The notes: generated by a model not told the origin, from the letters alone. Positions 12,480 to 24,284 are shown, numbered from the stretch's first letter. The stretch: 64,000 nt of DNA from Procambarus clarkii (GCF_040958095.1 NC_091180.1:6790051-6854050), one strand, 5' to 3'. Numbers and translations: made by a program.

Positions 12480-12945
12480 CGGGCCGGATGGGAAGGGGCA
12501 CGAGATACCAAATAATACATACGTGGAAAATACTGGAGGGCCAGGTCCCAAATCTACACAGTAAAATAACAACGTACTGGAGTGAACAATATGGAAGAAA
12601 ATGCAAAATAGAGTCAGTGAAGAGCAGGGGTGCCATAGGCACAAACAGAGAACACTGTATAAACATCAGAGGTCCGCAGTTGTTCAACACCCTCCCAGCG
12701 AGCATAAGAAATATTGCCGGAACAACAGTGGACATCTTCAAGAGGAAACTAGATTGTTTCCTCCAAAGAGTGCCGGACCAACCAGGCTGTGGTGGGTATG
12801 TGGGCCTGCGGGCCACTCCAAGCAACAGCCTGGTGGACCAAACTCTCGCAAATCAAGCCTGGCCTCGGGCCGGGCTTGGGGAGTAGTAGAACTCCCTGAA
12901 CCCCATCAAGCAGGTATTAAGCAGGTAATACATACCATGGTCTTT
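12480..12945 (+). mobile_element. CR1-like LINE 3' fragment
   Basis: Plus-strand copy of the same LINE as at 7.1-9.1 kb. It encodes the ORF2 C-terminus (FNTLPASIRNIAGTTVDIFK, then GYVGLRATPSNSLVDQ) and the 3' tail ending CCCCATCAAGCAGGTATTAA. It is truncated at the 5' side. Confidence 0.85.
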
Positions 12946-13347
12946 GTATCTTTAATTGCAAGCTGATGTGTGTACCTTAATGTTTAGCTCTATTAAACTG
13001 AGCTCTACTTAGATCTGGAAAAATGAGAACCAACATACCTGGCAAACGTTACCTAATAGGAAGACTAAATATTTGTGGGATTACTCCAAAACCCCCAATG
13101 ACTAGTGTAGGACAAAAATAATTCTATTTAATACTGGCTCTACCACACCCTTACCAGTCAAGGCCCAAACATCCTAACTCCTGCACAACTTTTATACTTG
13201 CTCTTTTGTCTCCAAACAATTACTCTGCAGCCAAAATTAAGTGGGAAAATAACATTTAGATCAACTCTTAGAGTTAATTGTAATTCCTAAATTCATATAG
13301 CATGTTAAGAAGTATGATGACACGTTTAAAGGCGAGAAAAATCCATA
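12946..13347. other. No gene recognised
   Basis: AT-rich spacer between two mobile elements; nothing identifiable. Confidence 0.5.
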
Positions 13348-13440
13348 GGAGCTGTGATGAGGATTCAAACCTATGTGGTGGATAGTTCCAGGCGCACACC
13401 CCAGACAATCAGGCCACAACTTGACTATGTTGTGGTACCT
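13348..13440. repeat. Head-to-head SINE S2 fragments
   Basis: A minus-strand B-box region (GATGAGGATTCAAACC) is followed by two facing copies of the head sequence: TTCCAGGCGCACACCCCAGA on the left and GTCTGGGGCGTGTGCCTGGG on the right. They form an imperfect hairpin directly upstream of the Penelope-like coding sequence. Confidence 0.6.
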
Positions 13441-15040
13441 GTCTGGGGCGTGTGCCTGGGACTACCTCCGAAAAGCAGATGTCTTGCTCTCTGACTCTCT
13501 CACTTATGCTCCTCTGACTTCTAACCCTTTGGATCGCATCAAAACTTCATTTAACCGCAAACTAAGACAGCTCTCTAGTCTTTGTCCTCCTGACTTTGAT
13601 CTCATTAAACGTTTCCGTGTCATCTGCCCTTCTCTTCCTTATTTCTATGGTCTTCCTAAGACTCATAAACCTGGTGTTCCTCTTCGTCCTATCATTTCTT
13701 CACGGGGCTCTGTCAGCTATCCTCTTGCCTCCTGGCTCGCTAAAACCCTGACACCTTACCTTGGCACTTTTTCCCCTGCCCACCTTCGTCACTCTCAGGA
13801 CTTCATAAAGACTGCGCCTGCAACCCTCTTGTAAGATGCTTAGTCGTGATGTCGACTCTGTTCACTAATGTTCCGCTCGATGACGTTCTCTTTCCTCAGA
13901 CAGAAGGCGTCTGAGGGCCTTCTTCCTCTCCCGTTTCCCACTGACGTTTTCCTCGAACTCATTAGACTGTGTTGACTAGCTTTCTCTCTTTCAACGGTAA
14001 TTATTACACTCAAATTTTCGGTGTCGCTATGGGTTCCCCTCTCTCCCTTGTTCTTGCCAATTTCTTACATGGAATACTTCGAAACTACTGTTCTTCCTTC
14101 TATTGATACTCGTCCCTCTCTCTGGCTTAGATATGTTGACATTTTTGCTTTATGGCCTCATGACAGTCTTTTCCAGCCTTTCCTCTCCTCTCTTAACAAT
14201 CTGGCTTCTATCCATTTCAAAGTTGAGTGGAAATCTAATTCCCTCCTTCCTTTTCTTGACGTTCACGTTCACAGCTCTGTGTCTGGGTTCTCTTTCTCTG
14301 TCTACCGTAAACCCATGCATAGTGGCATGTACATTCACTTCTTTTCCTACCATCCTCCTTCTGTTAAGAAAAGTGTCCTCGTCTCTCTCTTCCTCCGCAC
14401 TCTACTGCTCAGCGACCCTCAGTTTCTTGATTCTGAAATTGCCTATCTACAAATCATTCTCTCGTTTTGGTTACCCTTTGCATTTCATCAACTGTGCCCA
14501 CTCTCAAGCAAAACGCAATTTCTTTTATCCTAAACCTGCTTCCAACACTAGTAGCACTGTACTGTCTTCCCTTCATATCTGAACTCAAAACATTACCAAT
14601 ACCTTTCGTCCTCTTGACAAAGCTCGCCTTTTGACAAACTAACACACTTCGTAGCAATCTAGTTCACACTGCTGCTCCTGCTTCTAATGCTGCTGGTGTC
14701 TACTCTATTTTCTGTTCGTCTTGTCCTTTCCAATACTTTGGCGAAACTGGCCGTACACTGAATGACAGACTTAAAGAACACAAGAGAAGTGTAAAGTCTA
14801 CAGACACTTACAATGCTCTCTACTGTCATGTGAGGGATTCTAATCATCCTATTGATTGGTCTTCCTCCAAAATAATCTTTCCTGCCTCTACTCTACACAG
14901 ACGCCGTCTTGTTGAATCGGCTCTAATACACAATGTACCAAACATGAACTTGAGTCCTGGCTTTGTTGCTGTGAACTCTTCCCTTTCACAGTATATACTT
15001 AAATGCTCTAATCTTTCTAACAAACGTGACCTAATATAAG
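13441..15040 (+). pseudogene. Penelope-like element (RT plus GIY-YIG endonuclease)
   Basis: Reverse transcriptase blocks of the Penelope class: FYGLPKTHKPGVPLRPIISS and SYPLASWLAKTLTPYLG at about 13640-13760, then a DVDSLFTNVPLDDV-like block near 13850. A GVAMGSPLS block follows near 14020, RYVD near 14130 (the catalytic aspartate pair is altered), and FLDVHV then YRKPMHSGMYIHF at about 14250-14345. The GIY-YIG nuclease is at about 14690-14960: GVYSIFCSSCPFQYFGETGR, LKEHKRSVKS, ALYCHVRDSNHPIDW. The parts sit in different frames (shifts near 13830, 13900, 14090 and 14560), so it is inactive. Such elements insert preferentially at exposed ends or nicks and carry a single ORF. Confidence 0.88.
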
Positions 15041-15280
15041 CTTGCCCTTCCATTTATCTTTCTTTCCTTATCTTTCTGTTCTCTATTCTTTGTTTTCTTT
15101 ACGTTCCCTTACTATCCTCCTCTTATTCCTATTACTATCTCCTCATTCGGTGGTTATAATAGGAGCTGCCTCGTATGGGCCAATAGGCCCTCTGCAGTTC
15201 TTATTCCTACTACAGTACTATCTCCTCTACTACACTTTGCTCCTCACCTCTCTCTAGCCTATTTATTGCCTGCATCTACT
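15041..15280 (+). other. Penelope-like element 3' region (inferred)
   Basis: Pyrimidine-rich sequence with a small hairpin GGGCCAATAGGCCC at 15177-15190. It follows the GIY-YIG domain and precedes the next LINE; no coding frame. Confidence 0.4.
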
Positions 15281-15289
15281 TCCTCTTCA

Positions 15290-18200
15290 CCCCACCTCCG
15301 CCTCCATCTGAAGCCTGGAACTTTACTTTAGCAAACTGGGACCGATTTCAAAACCTCATTTCTGAGGGCATAGACACTATGATCTTCCCGAAGACATTAA
15401 TCAGGCAGAACAAGAATTTGTCAAAGCGATTCAAAGTGCAGCCAACCACTCAATCCCACTGAAAAAAAAGTCCACCGGACACCATAAAGATCATTGGTAC
15501 TATTGCAAATGTGTCAAAGAACTCAACCATAGACAACAGAACAAGAAAGCTATACAAAAAGCAGCCAAGTGACCGCAACAGGACCTTACTTTGTGAGGTC
15601 AAGGAACACGTGCATCGAGAGACCAGACAAATAAAAGAAAAGTGGCTGGAATGGTGTTCACACCTGAATGAACACACCTCTCAGATGTGGCAGCAAATTC
15701 ACCGAGCCAAAGGGAATAAAACACCTAAAGCTCCACACCCCAAGGATCCTCAACAAGAAGCCGAAGTACTGGCAACTAGGTTTGCAGAGAGCAGCCAGCA
15801 ATCAACTTCCACCAGATGTATTAGCAGTACAGATCGGACTAGAGGAAGAAAGGTGGCACAGAATCCTTACAGCATGTTGAAGTCTGACACTATTGCCCCC
15901 TTCACACTGGATGAGCTCAATCGGGCTAAGAAAAACTCCAAGGATACATCCCCTGGAGCCGACAAAATAACCTATAAAATTATTAGAAACCTCGGCCCAG
16001 AGGGAGACGCTGCATACCTAAGGTTAATTAATTTAGCCTGGACTTCTCAAACTAGACCTTCTGCTTGGAACAGAGCAGACAGTGCCGATCCCAAAACCCA
16101 AAGATCCAGCTAATCCCAGGCCCATCTCTCTACAAAGCTGTGCATCCAAGACAGCCGACAGAATGGCACTCAACAGACTGGAGTGGAAAATGCCTAAACT
16201 GCATCATATGTATGCCTATAGAAGAAGGGTTGGCACAGTGGAATGTATTACAACTTTGTTAGCCCACTTGAATGACAAACCAGGAATGCTGATATTCCTG
16301 GACCTCGAAAAAGCCTTTTAACTGGCTAGCGCCCCAGCTATTCTCTGCTGCCTCATTGACAAAGAGGTCAGAGGCAACCTGCTCTCCTGGACCAAAAACT
16401 GTCTCCTAAACAGAGAAGCAAGAGTAAAACTTCATGGCACAGTAAGTACAAAAGACATGAAAATGATACACCGCAAGGAGGTATTCTCAGCCCTCTTCTC
16501 CAACTGTTTAATAATAGAAAGAATAATAAGGTTGAAACTTCCACATCACTGCAGGCTGCTAAACTACGTGGACGACTTTGTCATCATAAAAGGAAGGGAT
16601 GCGGCGCGCCTTGCACCCAATTGCTTAGACTACATCAGTAAAGAGGCAAAACAGATTGGGATCAAACTCAAAGGCCATGCCCATAAAAATAGCAAAGCCC
16701 AACATCCAACTCACAGTACAGGGTCAACCAATTGAATGGGTGGACACCTATCAGTATCTAGGAATAATCCTGGACACATGAATTTTAATGCTGAGGTCAC
16801 TTACTTGAGAGTGAGAACTGCGGCCCGGACGGCAATCCTCAGGTCGCTAACCTCCCTCTCTGGAGGAGCCAATCTGCAAGTCCTTCGCATATACTATGTA
16901 CAGGCAGTCAGATCAGTGATCGATTATGCCGCACCTGCACTCACAAATCTATCACACCAACAATGGAAAAAGCTTGAAGTTGCCCAAAACAATGCTATGA
17001 GAGCCGCACTGGGAGCCCCCATGTGGACCAGGCTTGAAACTAAGACTGAAGACAGGTTTGCCCTCTCTACAAGAAAATATCACAAAGGACAGCTACAATT
17101 ATCAATAAGATAATTATTTCTTCTGATTCAATCCCAGTACGGCAGGCCTTGGTGGTTGGACTAGGCCAAAACAATGGAAACTTTAGGCCTACAAGAGCAG
17201 GAAAAGTCCTAAACAGACTACATTTAAAAAGCATGATTCTTGATAGAGAGTGATCATCCACACCCAAATTACACTCCTTCCGCACCATGGGAAGAGCCTA
17301 CTTTCAAAATAGTAATAGAAAGTCTCCCAATGAAAAAGGCCGTCTATGATCCGACAATCCTAAGGTACATAATAGAAGAGCAAATGTATAGCACAGCAGT
17401 AGCCACCCACATCTTCACAGACGGATCGGTGGACACAATATGAGTGCTGGCGCTGCTCTTTGCACGGCCAGCGTACAGGCATATTGGAGACTGGGAGGAC
17501 TAGTATCAACCCAAACTGAGCTGTTTGCCATACAACAGGCATTCGCATATGTGATTGCACAACACACTCAAAATGCAATCATACACACACTCAAAAGCTG
17601 CACTTCAAATACTAGGACAAAAACAGTGGAAAGATAATGTGGAAATGGAGCAGTCACTAAAGGCAAAGGACTCGACATAACCTTAAACTGGATCCCATCC
17701 CATGTTGGAATCCCATTAAATGAGAAAGCTGATGAAATTGCTAAATTAGCAACTCGTCATCCAGTGATACATAAAACAATTCAACCCAGCCTATAGAACA
17801 TGAAAAACATCACCAAAAAAACTCTCACACCTCAACAAAGCCTACCTGCACCAGAGAATAGCTGAAGGTTCGTCCTCTGCAACATGGTATCTTCAGGCAA
17901 CCAAATTAGAAAGGTTAAATATCCCAAAAGGAATCCACAGGGAAATAGCAGTTAGGTTATATAGACTACGTCTAGGTTACAGATGCAACTGGGAGATTGG
18001 TGAACCCCGACAGAGAGAGTGCATCTTCTGCCAAACTGTCACAGAAAAGCCATTACTTCACTATCTTCTGGAATGTGAAGCAACCAACGACCTTAGAAGA
18101 ACTTTAGGAGTTCCTGAATCTTGCAGTGGCCACCCTGAAGCCATCAACACAGCCACTCTCCTGGTCAACAAAGGTGTCCAGCAGCTGGACGCCCTCAAAG

Positions 18201-18350
18201 ATTGAAGCAGTATCCTCCCCCACGATAACAGCTTGATTAAATGCAACCTCAGAATACTGAAAAGAATTACTGAAAAAATAATTGTACCACTTACGGGCTA
18301 TTCATGCCCGTGCCACCTCTTGGGTGGCTTAATCTTTATCAATCAATCTT
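15290..18350 (+). pseudogene. I-type LINE ORF2 (RT, RNase H, zinc finger), 5'-truncated
   Basis: Starts after the endonuclease (PPSEAWNFTLANWDRFQ near 15305). Linker 15510-15860. RT blocks: DTSPGADKITYKIIRN (15945), PIPKPKDPANPRPISLQSCA (16085), GMLIFLDLEKAF (16285), LLNYVDDFVI (16555), IDYAAPALTNLS (16920). RNase H: HIFTDGSVDT (17410) with the first catalytic Asp, TQTELFAIQQAF (17515) with the Glu, WIPSHVGIPLNEKADEIAK (17690) with His and the last Asp. C-terminal CCHC-like finger: CIFCQTVTEKPLLHYLLEC (18020-18080). Coding ends at 18203. The tail folds into two adjacent hairpins and ends in a TCAATCAATC-type repeat. Many frameshifts and stops; inactive. Confidence 0.88.
18285..18350 (+). repeat. 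I-type LINE 3' tail with tandem hairpins
   Basis: ACGGGC-TATTCAT-GCCCGT and GCCACC-TCTTG-GGTGGC form two neighbouring 6-bp stems. The same module occurs at 52632-52700 (reverse orientation) and 55230-55290. In LINEs such 3' stem-loops are often the RT recognition site. Confidence 0.65.
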
Positions 18351-18364
18351 CCTCTTCACAATCT

Positions 18365-18440
18365 ACTCGAGAATGGTCCAGGACGGGCCAAAACGTCGTC
18401 GTCCCTTCACCTAGTGTGTGGTGTGGTCTGGTCAACTTTA
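18365..18440 (+). repeat. Single arm of the palindromic repeat
   Basis: GAGAATGGTCCAGGACGGGC, ACGTCGTCGTCCCTTCA and GTGTGTGGTGTGGTCTGGTC match the right arm of the 159-bp palindrome at 30462-30620 with a few changes, here without the facing arm. Confidence 0.8.
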
Positions 18441-18744
18441 AAGCCTCATCACTGCTATGGATTTTCTCTGATACATCACATTGTTATTACTCTGTTTACA
18501 AGGTATTACCAAAATGAGATTTCCCAGCCATGTACAAATTCCAAGAATTAATAGAATGAATTAATATTATCTATAACATTCCTTTAAAATAAACTCAATT
18601 TAATTCTACTTTTATGACCATTATCTTCAGGTACATACTATTACTTAAAACTATTTATGGCATTACTAGCCAACTTCATGGTATTCAAAACAACTTCATA
18701 ATCTTCAAATTGTACCTAATGAACTAGTTTTGAATTCGTGTGGG

Positions 18745-18855
18745 GTTGCAAACAGCTGCGTGTAACAGCCTAGTTGATGAGGCCACCAACCAAGAGACCT
18801 GGTAAAAGATCAGGTCATGGGGAAGCTGATCCCCAGAACCACCACAAGGTATCCA
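18745..18855 (+). repeat. CR1-like LINE 3' tail, decayed
   Basis: AACAGCCTAGTTGATGAGGC, then CAACCAAGAGACCTGG and a diverged CCCCAGAACCACCACAAGGT end. It aligns with the tails at 28395-28545 and 42200-42315. Confidence 0.6.
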
Positions 18856-18954
18856 TCAGGCTGACGTAGTTACAGCTACAGTACTGCACTGCATTAACAA
18901 CAACAATGTGTGCTTTAGATATTTCACAGCAGTTTCGGATCTCTAGCAATAAAA

Positions 18955-19598
18955 CTACGACACTGGAGTTAAAATCTTTATTGCTCAACAGAACAATTTG
19001 TTAAAATCCACTTTCCAAGATGGACCCCCAATTTATTTTTTAAGTTATTCTGCCACCCAGCGAGTCAGATGCTACTTAGGCAACTAGGTAATACAATCAG
19101 CAGCCATGCCAAGTATATACGAGGTTTTGGCTTGACGTCATGAATCGAGCTAAATGACCACGTATGCATCAGTGACACGCTGGGCAGCAGGTGCTCGGTC
19201 GATTGCACGAAATATAATTTCTCCATAAAAGACTATTTACATTAAATCAAACCAAGGAATTGCAACAGGACTACTGTAGTTAAGTTCTCTACGTACTGCA
19301 CACAGCAGGATTAATTACAGTTACACAAAATTACACAATAATAACCATTAACAATCTTGAAAATTTTTAATACACTCCGTTTGGTCACAAAACGGAAATT
19401 ACGATACAGTACATCAGTACTACGACATTACCAGTGTTGCCTCAAGGAGCAGGAACAGTAATGCACCATTTTACACCTTCACAACAATAACAATTTACAA
19501 CAACTTTATATAGCACAAATTATAATTTAATAAAAAAAAAAACCACTGTTCCTTGAGTAGGTATTTAAAGTCCAGCCCCGGCTGGTGGAGTGAAGTTA
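18955..19598 (-). other. 3' UTR of Na+/K+-ATPase beta
   Basis: About 640 bp of AT-rich sequence from the stop codon to a poly(A) signal. There are no other open frames of note. The downstream end is inferred from the signal position, not from a transcript. Confidence 0.7.
18977..18982 (-). terminator. Poly(A) signal AATAAA
   Basis: Plus-strand TTTATT reads AATAAA on the minus strand, about 620 bp after the beta-subunit stop codon. A second AT-rich variant lies just downstream, so cleavage is expected near 18955-18965. Confidence 0.65.
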
Positions 19599-19702
19599 CT
19601 AGTCCTTCATCAACTCGAAGTGGACTAGACCAAGACGATCCTGTCGATCGTGCTTTATATTCTTGGCCCATGCACGACATTCTATGTTGATGAGAACATA
19701 GG
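19599..19702 (-). CDS. ATP1B/nrv: Na+/K+-ATPase beta, exon 7 (C-terminus)
   Basis: Acceptor TTCCTTGCAG before 19702. The split codon (T+CC, Ser) is followed by [20 protein letters not shown] and a C-terminal tail ending HFELMKD, then TAG at 19601-19599. ECRAW carries the sixth Cys, completing the third disulfide. The open frame through this stretch is hidden by a longer unrelated frame on the same strand. The joined protein has no N-X-S/T sequon. Confidence 0.95.
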
Positions 19703-20221
19703 CTGCAAGGAAAGCATTTTAATTGAGAAAATGATCTAAATTTTATTTGGTTGTTTTAGAAGCACATGTACAGTATCCCATCACCAGCAATACAAATGCC
19801 ACTATTAGGTGCAACATGTATTCATAAATACTTTTCAACAAAATTGGGAGTGGATGCTGGGCTAATGTATGCCTCAGGTTTTGAGATCTATTCCCTTTTG
19901 GAATGTTGCAACTGATGCACCCATTGTACTGAACTGGTAAGGGTGTTCTCCCTTCCTAAAGCTTATTACAATACTTTAACAACACATTTTAAATTGTTCA
20001 CCATTTGTCTCCATTCCTGACAACCTGTCCCAATGGTCCTGTAGCATCATTGTGTATCCCTCACTAGGTATTAACCTTTTAACAAGTAAGGCATCTAAAC
20101 ATTCACATGTACAATACTAACTACTCTGAAACGTCAAGAAATAGGAAACGGTGGTGGTTAAAACAAAGCTTTGCAGAATCCCATACAGAACCATCATATC
20201 ATCCAATTACAGTAAGGAAAA

Positions 20222-20690
20222 ATATGGAATATAAAATACCCTAGGAAATGAACAGAACCACAAGGGCCGTGATGAGGGTTCAAATCTACGTTCGGGATGA
20301 TCCCAGACGCGCCATAGTCGACTGCGCCACGACATGGTAAAAGAATTTCAACCGGGAGTGCTATTGCCCTCATACGGACCCCGCAGCCTCTCCTAGACAA
20401 ACCGGGGTTTTACACAACTCCCCCATGCACCCAGGCTCTCAAGCTGTTCGCCCTTACTTCAATACACAGAAATCACAATAGTGCAATACATCAAATGAAC
20501 AAATCCACAAGGGCCGTAATGAGGGTTCGAATCTCCCGGTTGAAATTCTTTTACCATGTCGTGGCACAAGCGACTAAGGCGCGTCTGGGATCACCCCGGA
20601 CGTAGGTTCGAACCCTCATCACGGTCCTTGAGGATTTGTTCATTTGATGTATCACGCCATTGTGATATCTGTGTGTATACCCTAAGAAAG
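20222..20690. repeat. Cluster of three SINE S2 copies with an inverted repeat
   Basis: A minus copy at about 20241-20345, a second minus fragment at about 20460-20540, and a plus copy at about 20560-20690. The plus copy has A-box region GCACAAGCGACTAAGGCG, B box GGTTCGAACCC and tail GGATTTGTTCATTTGATG. The head region ACATGGTAAAAGAATTTCAA (20331-20350) recurs inverted as TTGAAATTCTTTTACCATGT at 20541-20560. Confidence 0.75.
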
Positions 20691-22335
20691 TTACTGATAC
20701 CCTTTTAATATACAATTACAAACCATAGGAGGCAAGAAAACTGGTTTAAGACAACTTGCTACAAAGTGGATTATTAGGTCTCAAGCAGCAACATGTGGCT
20801 ATAGTAAAAGGAAGACTAGGTATAAAAGAAATGAGATGCAAGATAATCAAGAGGCAAACATCAAAGCTTTTGTACAGCCACATACCTAAAGAGGGACTCA
20901 CTAAGAGGATGTAGCTTCACAATGACTAGGATGGTTAAAGACTAGTACAAATAACCTAGTAGTAATGTACTAAAGTTCAGGAACTGGGTAGGAAGAAAGC
21001 TTTTGGCTCGGACTCAATCTTGCCGTGAATTTTTACAGTATTATGCTAGGCAGCGAGTTTTCCCCCATTGCAGCAAACTTTAATTCCACAATGCAAATTA
21101 ACAAATTATCATATATGGAAATTGCTAATGTGATCACCCTTATACAAAAAAACTAATGTCACTAAACTAGACCAATGTCAAAGTTCTTTGCCTATAATGC
21201 ATTGGAAGAACTGAAGAGTTTGAGCATGAAATTGGTAGGCTTACCATTCCTTTACTGGCAGGAAATGTTTATACTGCCCCACATGAAATACTAATGCAAC
21301 TTTGAGAAAGGTGGTGTAGTTTGGAGTATCCTGGGATTTGTCACCACCTGTCTAGCAATAAACGGATTAACATAACTGTGGTGAGAGATCACACACACAC
21401 AAGGTGCAGTGGAAATCAATGCTGTGATCCATTATGATGTTTAAATTTGTGGAATTCAAAAACTAAGTTATGACTGGTGCAACTACTAATGCAATGATGG
21501 AAGTAAAGATGGCTACTTGGCTAATGCCCATCATAAAAGCAATAAGGATGAGAGCACAAAAGATGATCCAGGAACATTACAGACAAGAGTAGATGGCTCC
21601 TACAGACCAATATAACTAATGTAATTAAACACGGCACCTGTGCAATAACACCAAAATATCCTATGACAAATTTATTAAAGTTTGACTAGACTTCAGAAAA
21701 CTACACAGCTTAAATCAGATCAACCCTCAAGTCTCAATGTCAAAGATCAAGAACTTAACAATTACAGAAGTATGGAACAACAACCGAGGGGATTGTAAAA
21801 GCAGAAAGTTGAAGCCAAGTCTTGCAATGTTGGAAGAAAAACTGGAGATGCATGTATTGAGGGGAAATCTATAGTGGAAAAAGTTAATGAACATTAGAAA
21901 CCGAATATGGACATGGGAGAATGATCAAGATCAGTTAAGACTAATGTCAAAAACATTTAAGGAGTGGAATCGCCTGTATGCGATTTTTTTTTAGGTCAAT
22001 TAGCAACTCCAAAAAGTAAGAACACAAACATTAGGAATGAAAGCCTCAGCACTTGCCATGAACTGTAAACAAGCATATGCAGCAAATGCTCCAAATACAT
22101 TAAGAAATAATTCAGAAAATACACAGCATGCATCAGACTAACCCTAAAATATGCAGCACCTCCAATGAATACTTTAAGGCCAAAATATATTGGGTTTCAC
22201 AAAGTCCATATATCTGGTATTAGGATAGTATCAGTGACAAAGTTAAGCTATAACTGTGCCAAGCAACACTGTCTTCCAGATATGGCAGAATGAGAGGCCA
22301 TGTGGAAACAATACTAGTCAGACTTAGCAATAACT

Positions 22336-22535
22336 ATTTAGTGTACAGGTATGGTAACTATCAGGAGAAAGTGCTAAGCCATTACAACTATATGGCACTT
22401 GGAAGGGATAAGAATACAAGGATTTGACACAGGACAGAGGAAAGGAGTGGTGCCCAACCACTTTGATGGGGAATTTAACGCCAACCTGCAAGAAATGTGA
22501 CCATCCGAGCGCAAGTGGTTGGACAGCCACTTAGT
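22336..22535 (-). repeat. SINE family S3, copy 1
   Basis: On the minus strand a tRNA-like head (CCAACCACTTGCGCTCGG..., box B-like GCGTTAAATTCCCC) is followed by GGGCACCACTCCTTTCC and the body through AGTGCCATATAGTTGTAATG. Three related copies lie at 42795, 58920 and 59605. Confidence 0.7.
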
Positions 22536-22939
22536 GTAGAGGGTTGTTACTACCCTAAGGTTGTCCTACCTCATCACACAAGTTTAACCACCTTGCACTA
22601 TACTCCTTCCATTCATACTATACATATTAATTTTAGTCTAACTGGGCTGTAACCAAGCAATCCCTTTTAATTTGTTACAGGTATCCTCTATGTAGCTTTT
22701 ATTTTAAATGCAGCCAATTGTAAAGCAAAAGACTAAGATACCTACAGCTACAGATTGGAAAAACAAAAGTTGGAAAACTGTTCCCAATAATAAAAAACAA
22801 TAAATTTTTGTACAAAATCATGAAAAATTTACTTTTAAATTTGACTGTGCACCATTAATAACTAGCAACTATCCGCACTAAAATGTGAAAATGCCATATT
22901 CTTCACCAAACATTGACCAAAACCCCCAACAATACTTAC

Positions 22940-23102
22940 AAGCTGGAGCGTTAAACTGGACTGCAACTATCGGCGAGAGGTAGCCTGGATTGTGCATGTA
23001 GGGGAAGTAGTAGGCAGGGAACCCTTGCCAGGGAGAGTAAGTGATGGGTCCTATGTACTCCTGGTCGGCAGGATTCTCTCCCTCGCACGACACCCAGATC
23101 AT
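22940..23102 (-). CDS. ATP1B/nrv: Na+/K+-ATPase beta, exon 6
   Basis: Acceptor CCGGTCAG before 23102; donor T|GTAAGT at 22940/22939. It encodes [20 protein letters not shown], then [29 protein letters not shown] supplies the first Cys of the third disulfide, and the YYFPY...GYLSP...AVQF stretch is among the best conserved parts of the family. It leaves in phase 1; the next intron is 3.2 kb. Confidence 0.96.
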
Positions 23103-23558
23103 CTGACCGGTGCAAGAGGGAAACATTAGTCCAACAATGTTTAATGAGCAACAACGTTTAATGAGAATTGTTCAATAAGATTTGTTTCCTAACACTGAAA
23201 TAAATTCAGATGCTAATTCTGTGACTGACATTACTGTATTACATTTTATCCACCTGAAGTACACAAACTAATATATAAAATACTGAAGTTTCCAGCAACA
23301 AGCATGGTTTAGATTTATTTCCTTATTTGCTCAAGTTTATGAGCCTGTCTAATTGACATTAAGATTTTAATTAGAGAAAAATGCCCACAATTTGTGCAGT
23401 CTACCTTTACAATAATTGGCAATTAAAAATATTCCATACTATGCCATATGTATAAATGGCTTTATACTTTTAGAATTTAGTTTTATAAAGATTTCTGTAA
23501 AAAGTACATCAAGACAAATGGGAATAAGGATACCGAAGTAATTCGACAAAAGCCATAC

Positions 23559-23678
23559 CCTCGGAATTTTGCCCTGGTTCTCTTCCATGCTCGTCTTAAT
23601 GTGATCTTTCAGCGACTGTGGCATCGCATCGGGTAATTCATCCAGCTTCTCGTAAACTTCTGGTACCCACTTGATCAT
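23559..23678 (-). CDS. ATP1B/nrv: Na+/K+-ATPase beta, exon 5
   Basis: Acceptor TTTTGCAG before 23678; donor AGG|GTATGG at 23559/23558. Exactly 40 codons, phase 0 on both sides, starting MIKWVPEVYEKLDELP and ending GKIPR. This is the variable surface loop of the ectodomain between the second and third disulfides. The donor GTATGG is weaker than the others in this gene. Confidence 0.93.
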
Positions 23679-24102
23679 CTGCAAAATTTTAACAAGCACA
23701 TTAAATAGTTCAAGAAGCCTGCCATCAAGTAAAATTCTGACTAGTACTAATGATTACACACTTTACAATTCCTTTAGACACCATACATCCTTTGGTAACT
23801 GTCCTTGACCGAGCGAATGGTGTACTACCATCAATATTTTCAAGAATGAAAAATAATTACAAATTACATTAGAACAAATGTGTTATCCAGTGAAAGCTAG
23901 AGCGGGGGAGCATGCCAACGTACCGTGCCACAGGAATTGTTGCTTAAGGCTAACATACTGTATATCCTATTCACAGTCCATTATTTGTAATTCTGGTCAT
24001 CGGTTTGCTATACCCGAGACATTTTACAGATTTGTTAAACAGGAAAAATATATTACATTAAGATAACGTATGTACAATTAGTTCTTAACGAGTGATAGTC
24101 AC

Positions 24103-24284
24103 CTTATTGAGCTTCAGAAGAATACAGGGGGATTCACGCATATAGCCCCAGCTCTCTCCCTTCTGACATCTATCAGTAAGCCAAGTGTCCTGGAACTTGC
24201 ATACTTCTCCTTCCTTTGGTGGGTTATCTTCAGAACAGTCTGTTATGTGCTGGCCAGAGATCTGATCGCTTGTCCCTTCATAAG
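24103..24284 (-). CDS. ATP1B/nrv: Na+/K+-ATPase beta, exon 4
   Basis: Acceptor CCCCTTAG before 24284; donor AAG|GTGACT at 24103/24102. It encodes PYEGTSDQISGQ followed by four of the six ectodomain cysteines (ITDC, EVCKF, DRCQKG, SPCILL). In the family these pair as the first two disulfides. It ends LKLNK in phase 0. The GYMRESPCILLKLNK block matches the conserved beta-subunit core. Confidence 0.96.

Larger units (their letters stand above)
19703..22939 (-). other. Intron 6 of the beta-subunit gene
   Basis: 3.2 kb between exons 6 and 7. It holds SINE S2 copies at 20222-20690 and a SINE S3 at 22336-22535. The rest (about 19720-20220 and 20700-22330) is AT-rich sequence in which I recognise nothing. 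Confidence 0.85.

Noticed and set aside
19495..19680. Minus-strand ORF starting [13 protein letters not shown]
   Set aside because: It is an out-of-frame shadow of exon 7 of the beta-subunit gene.
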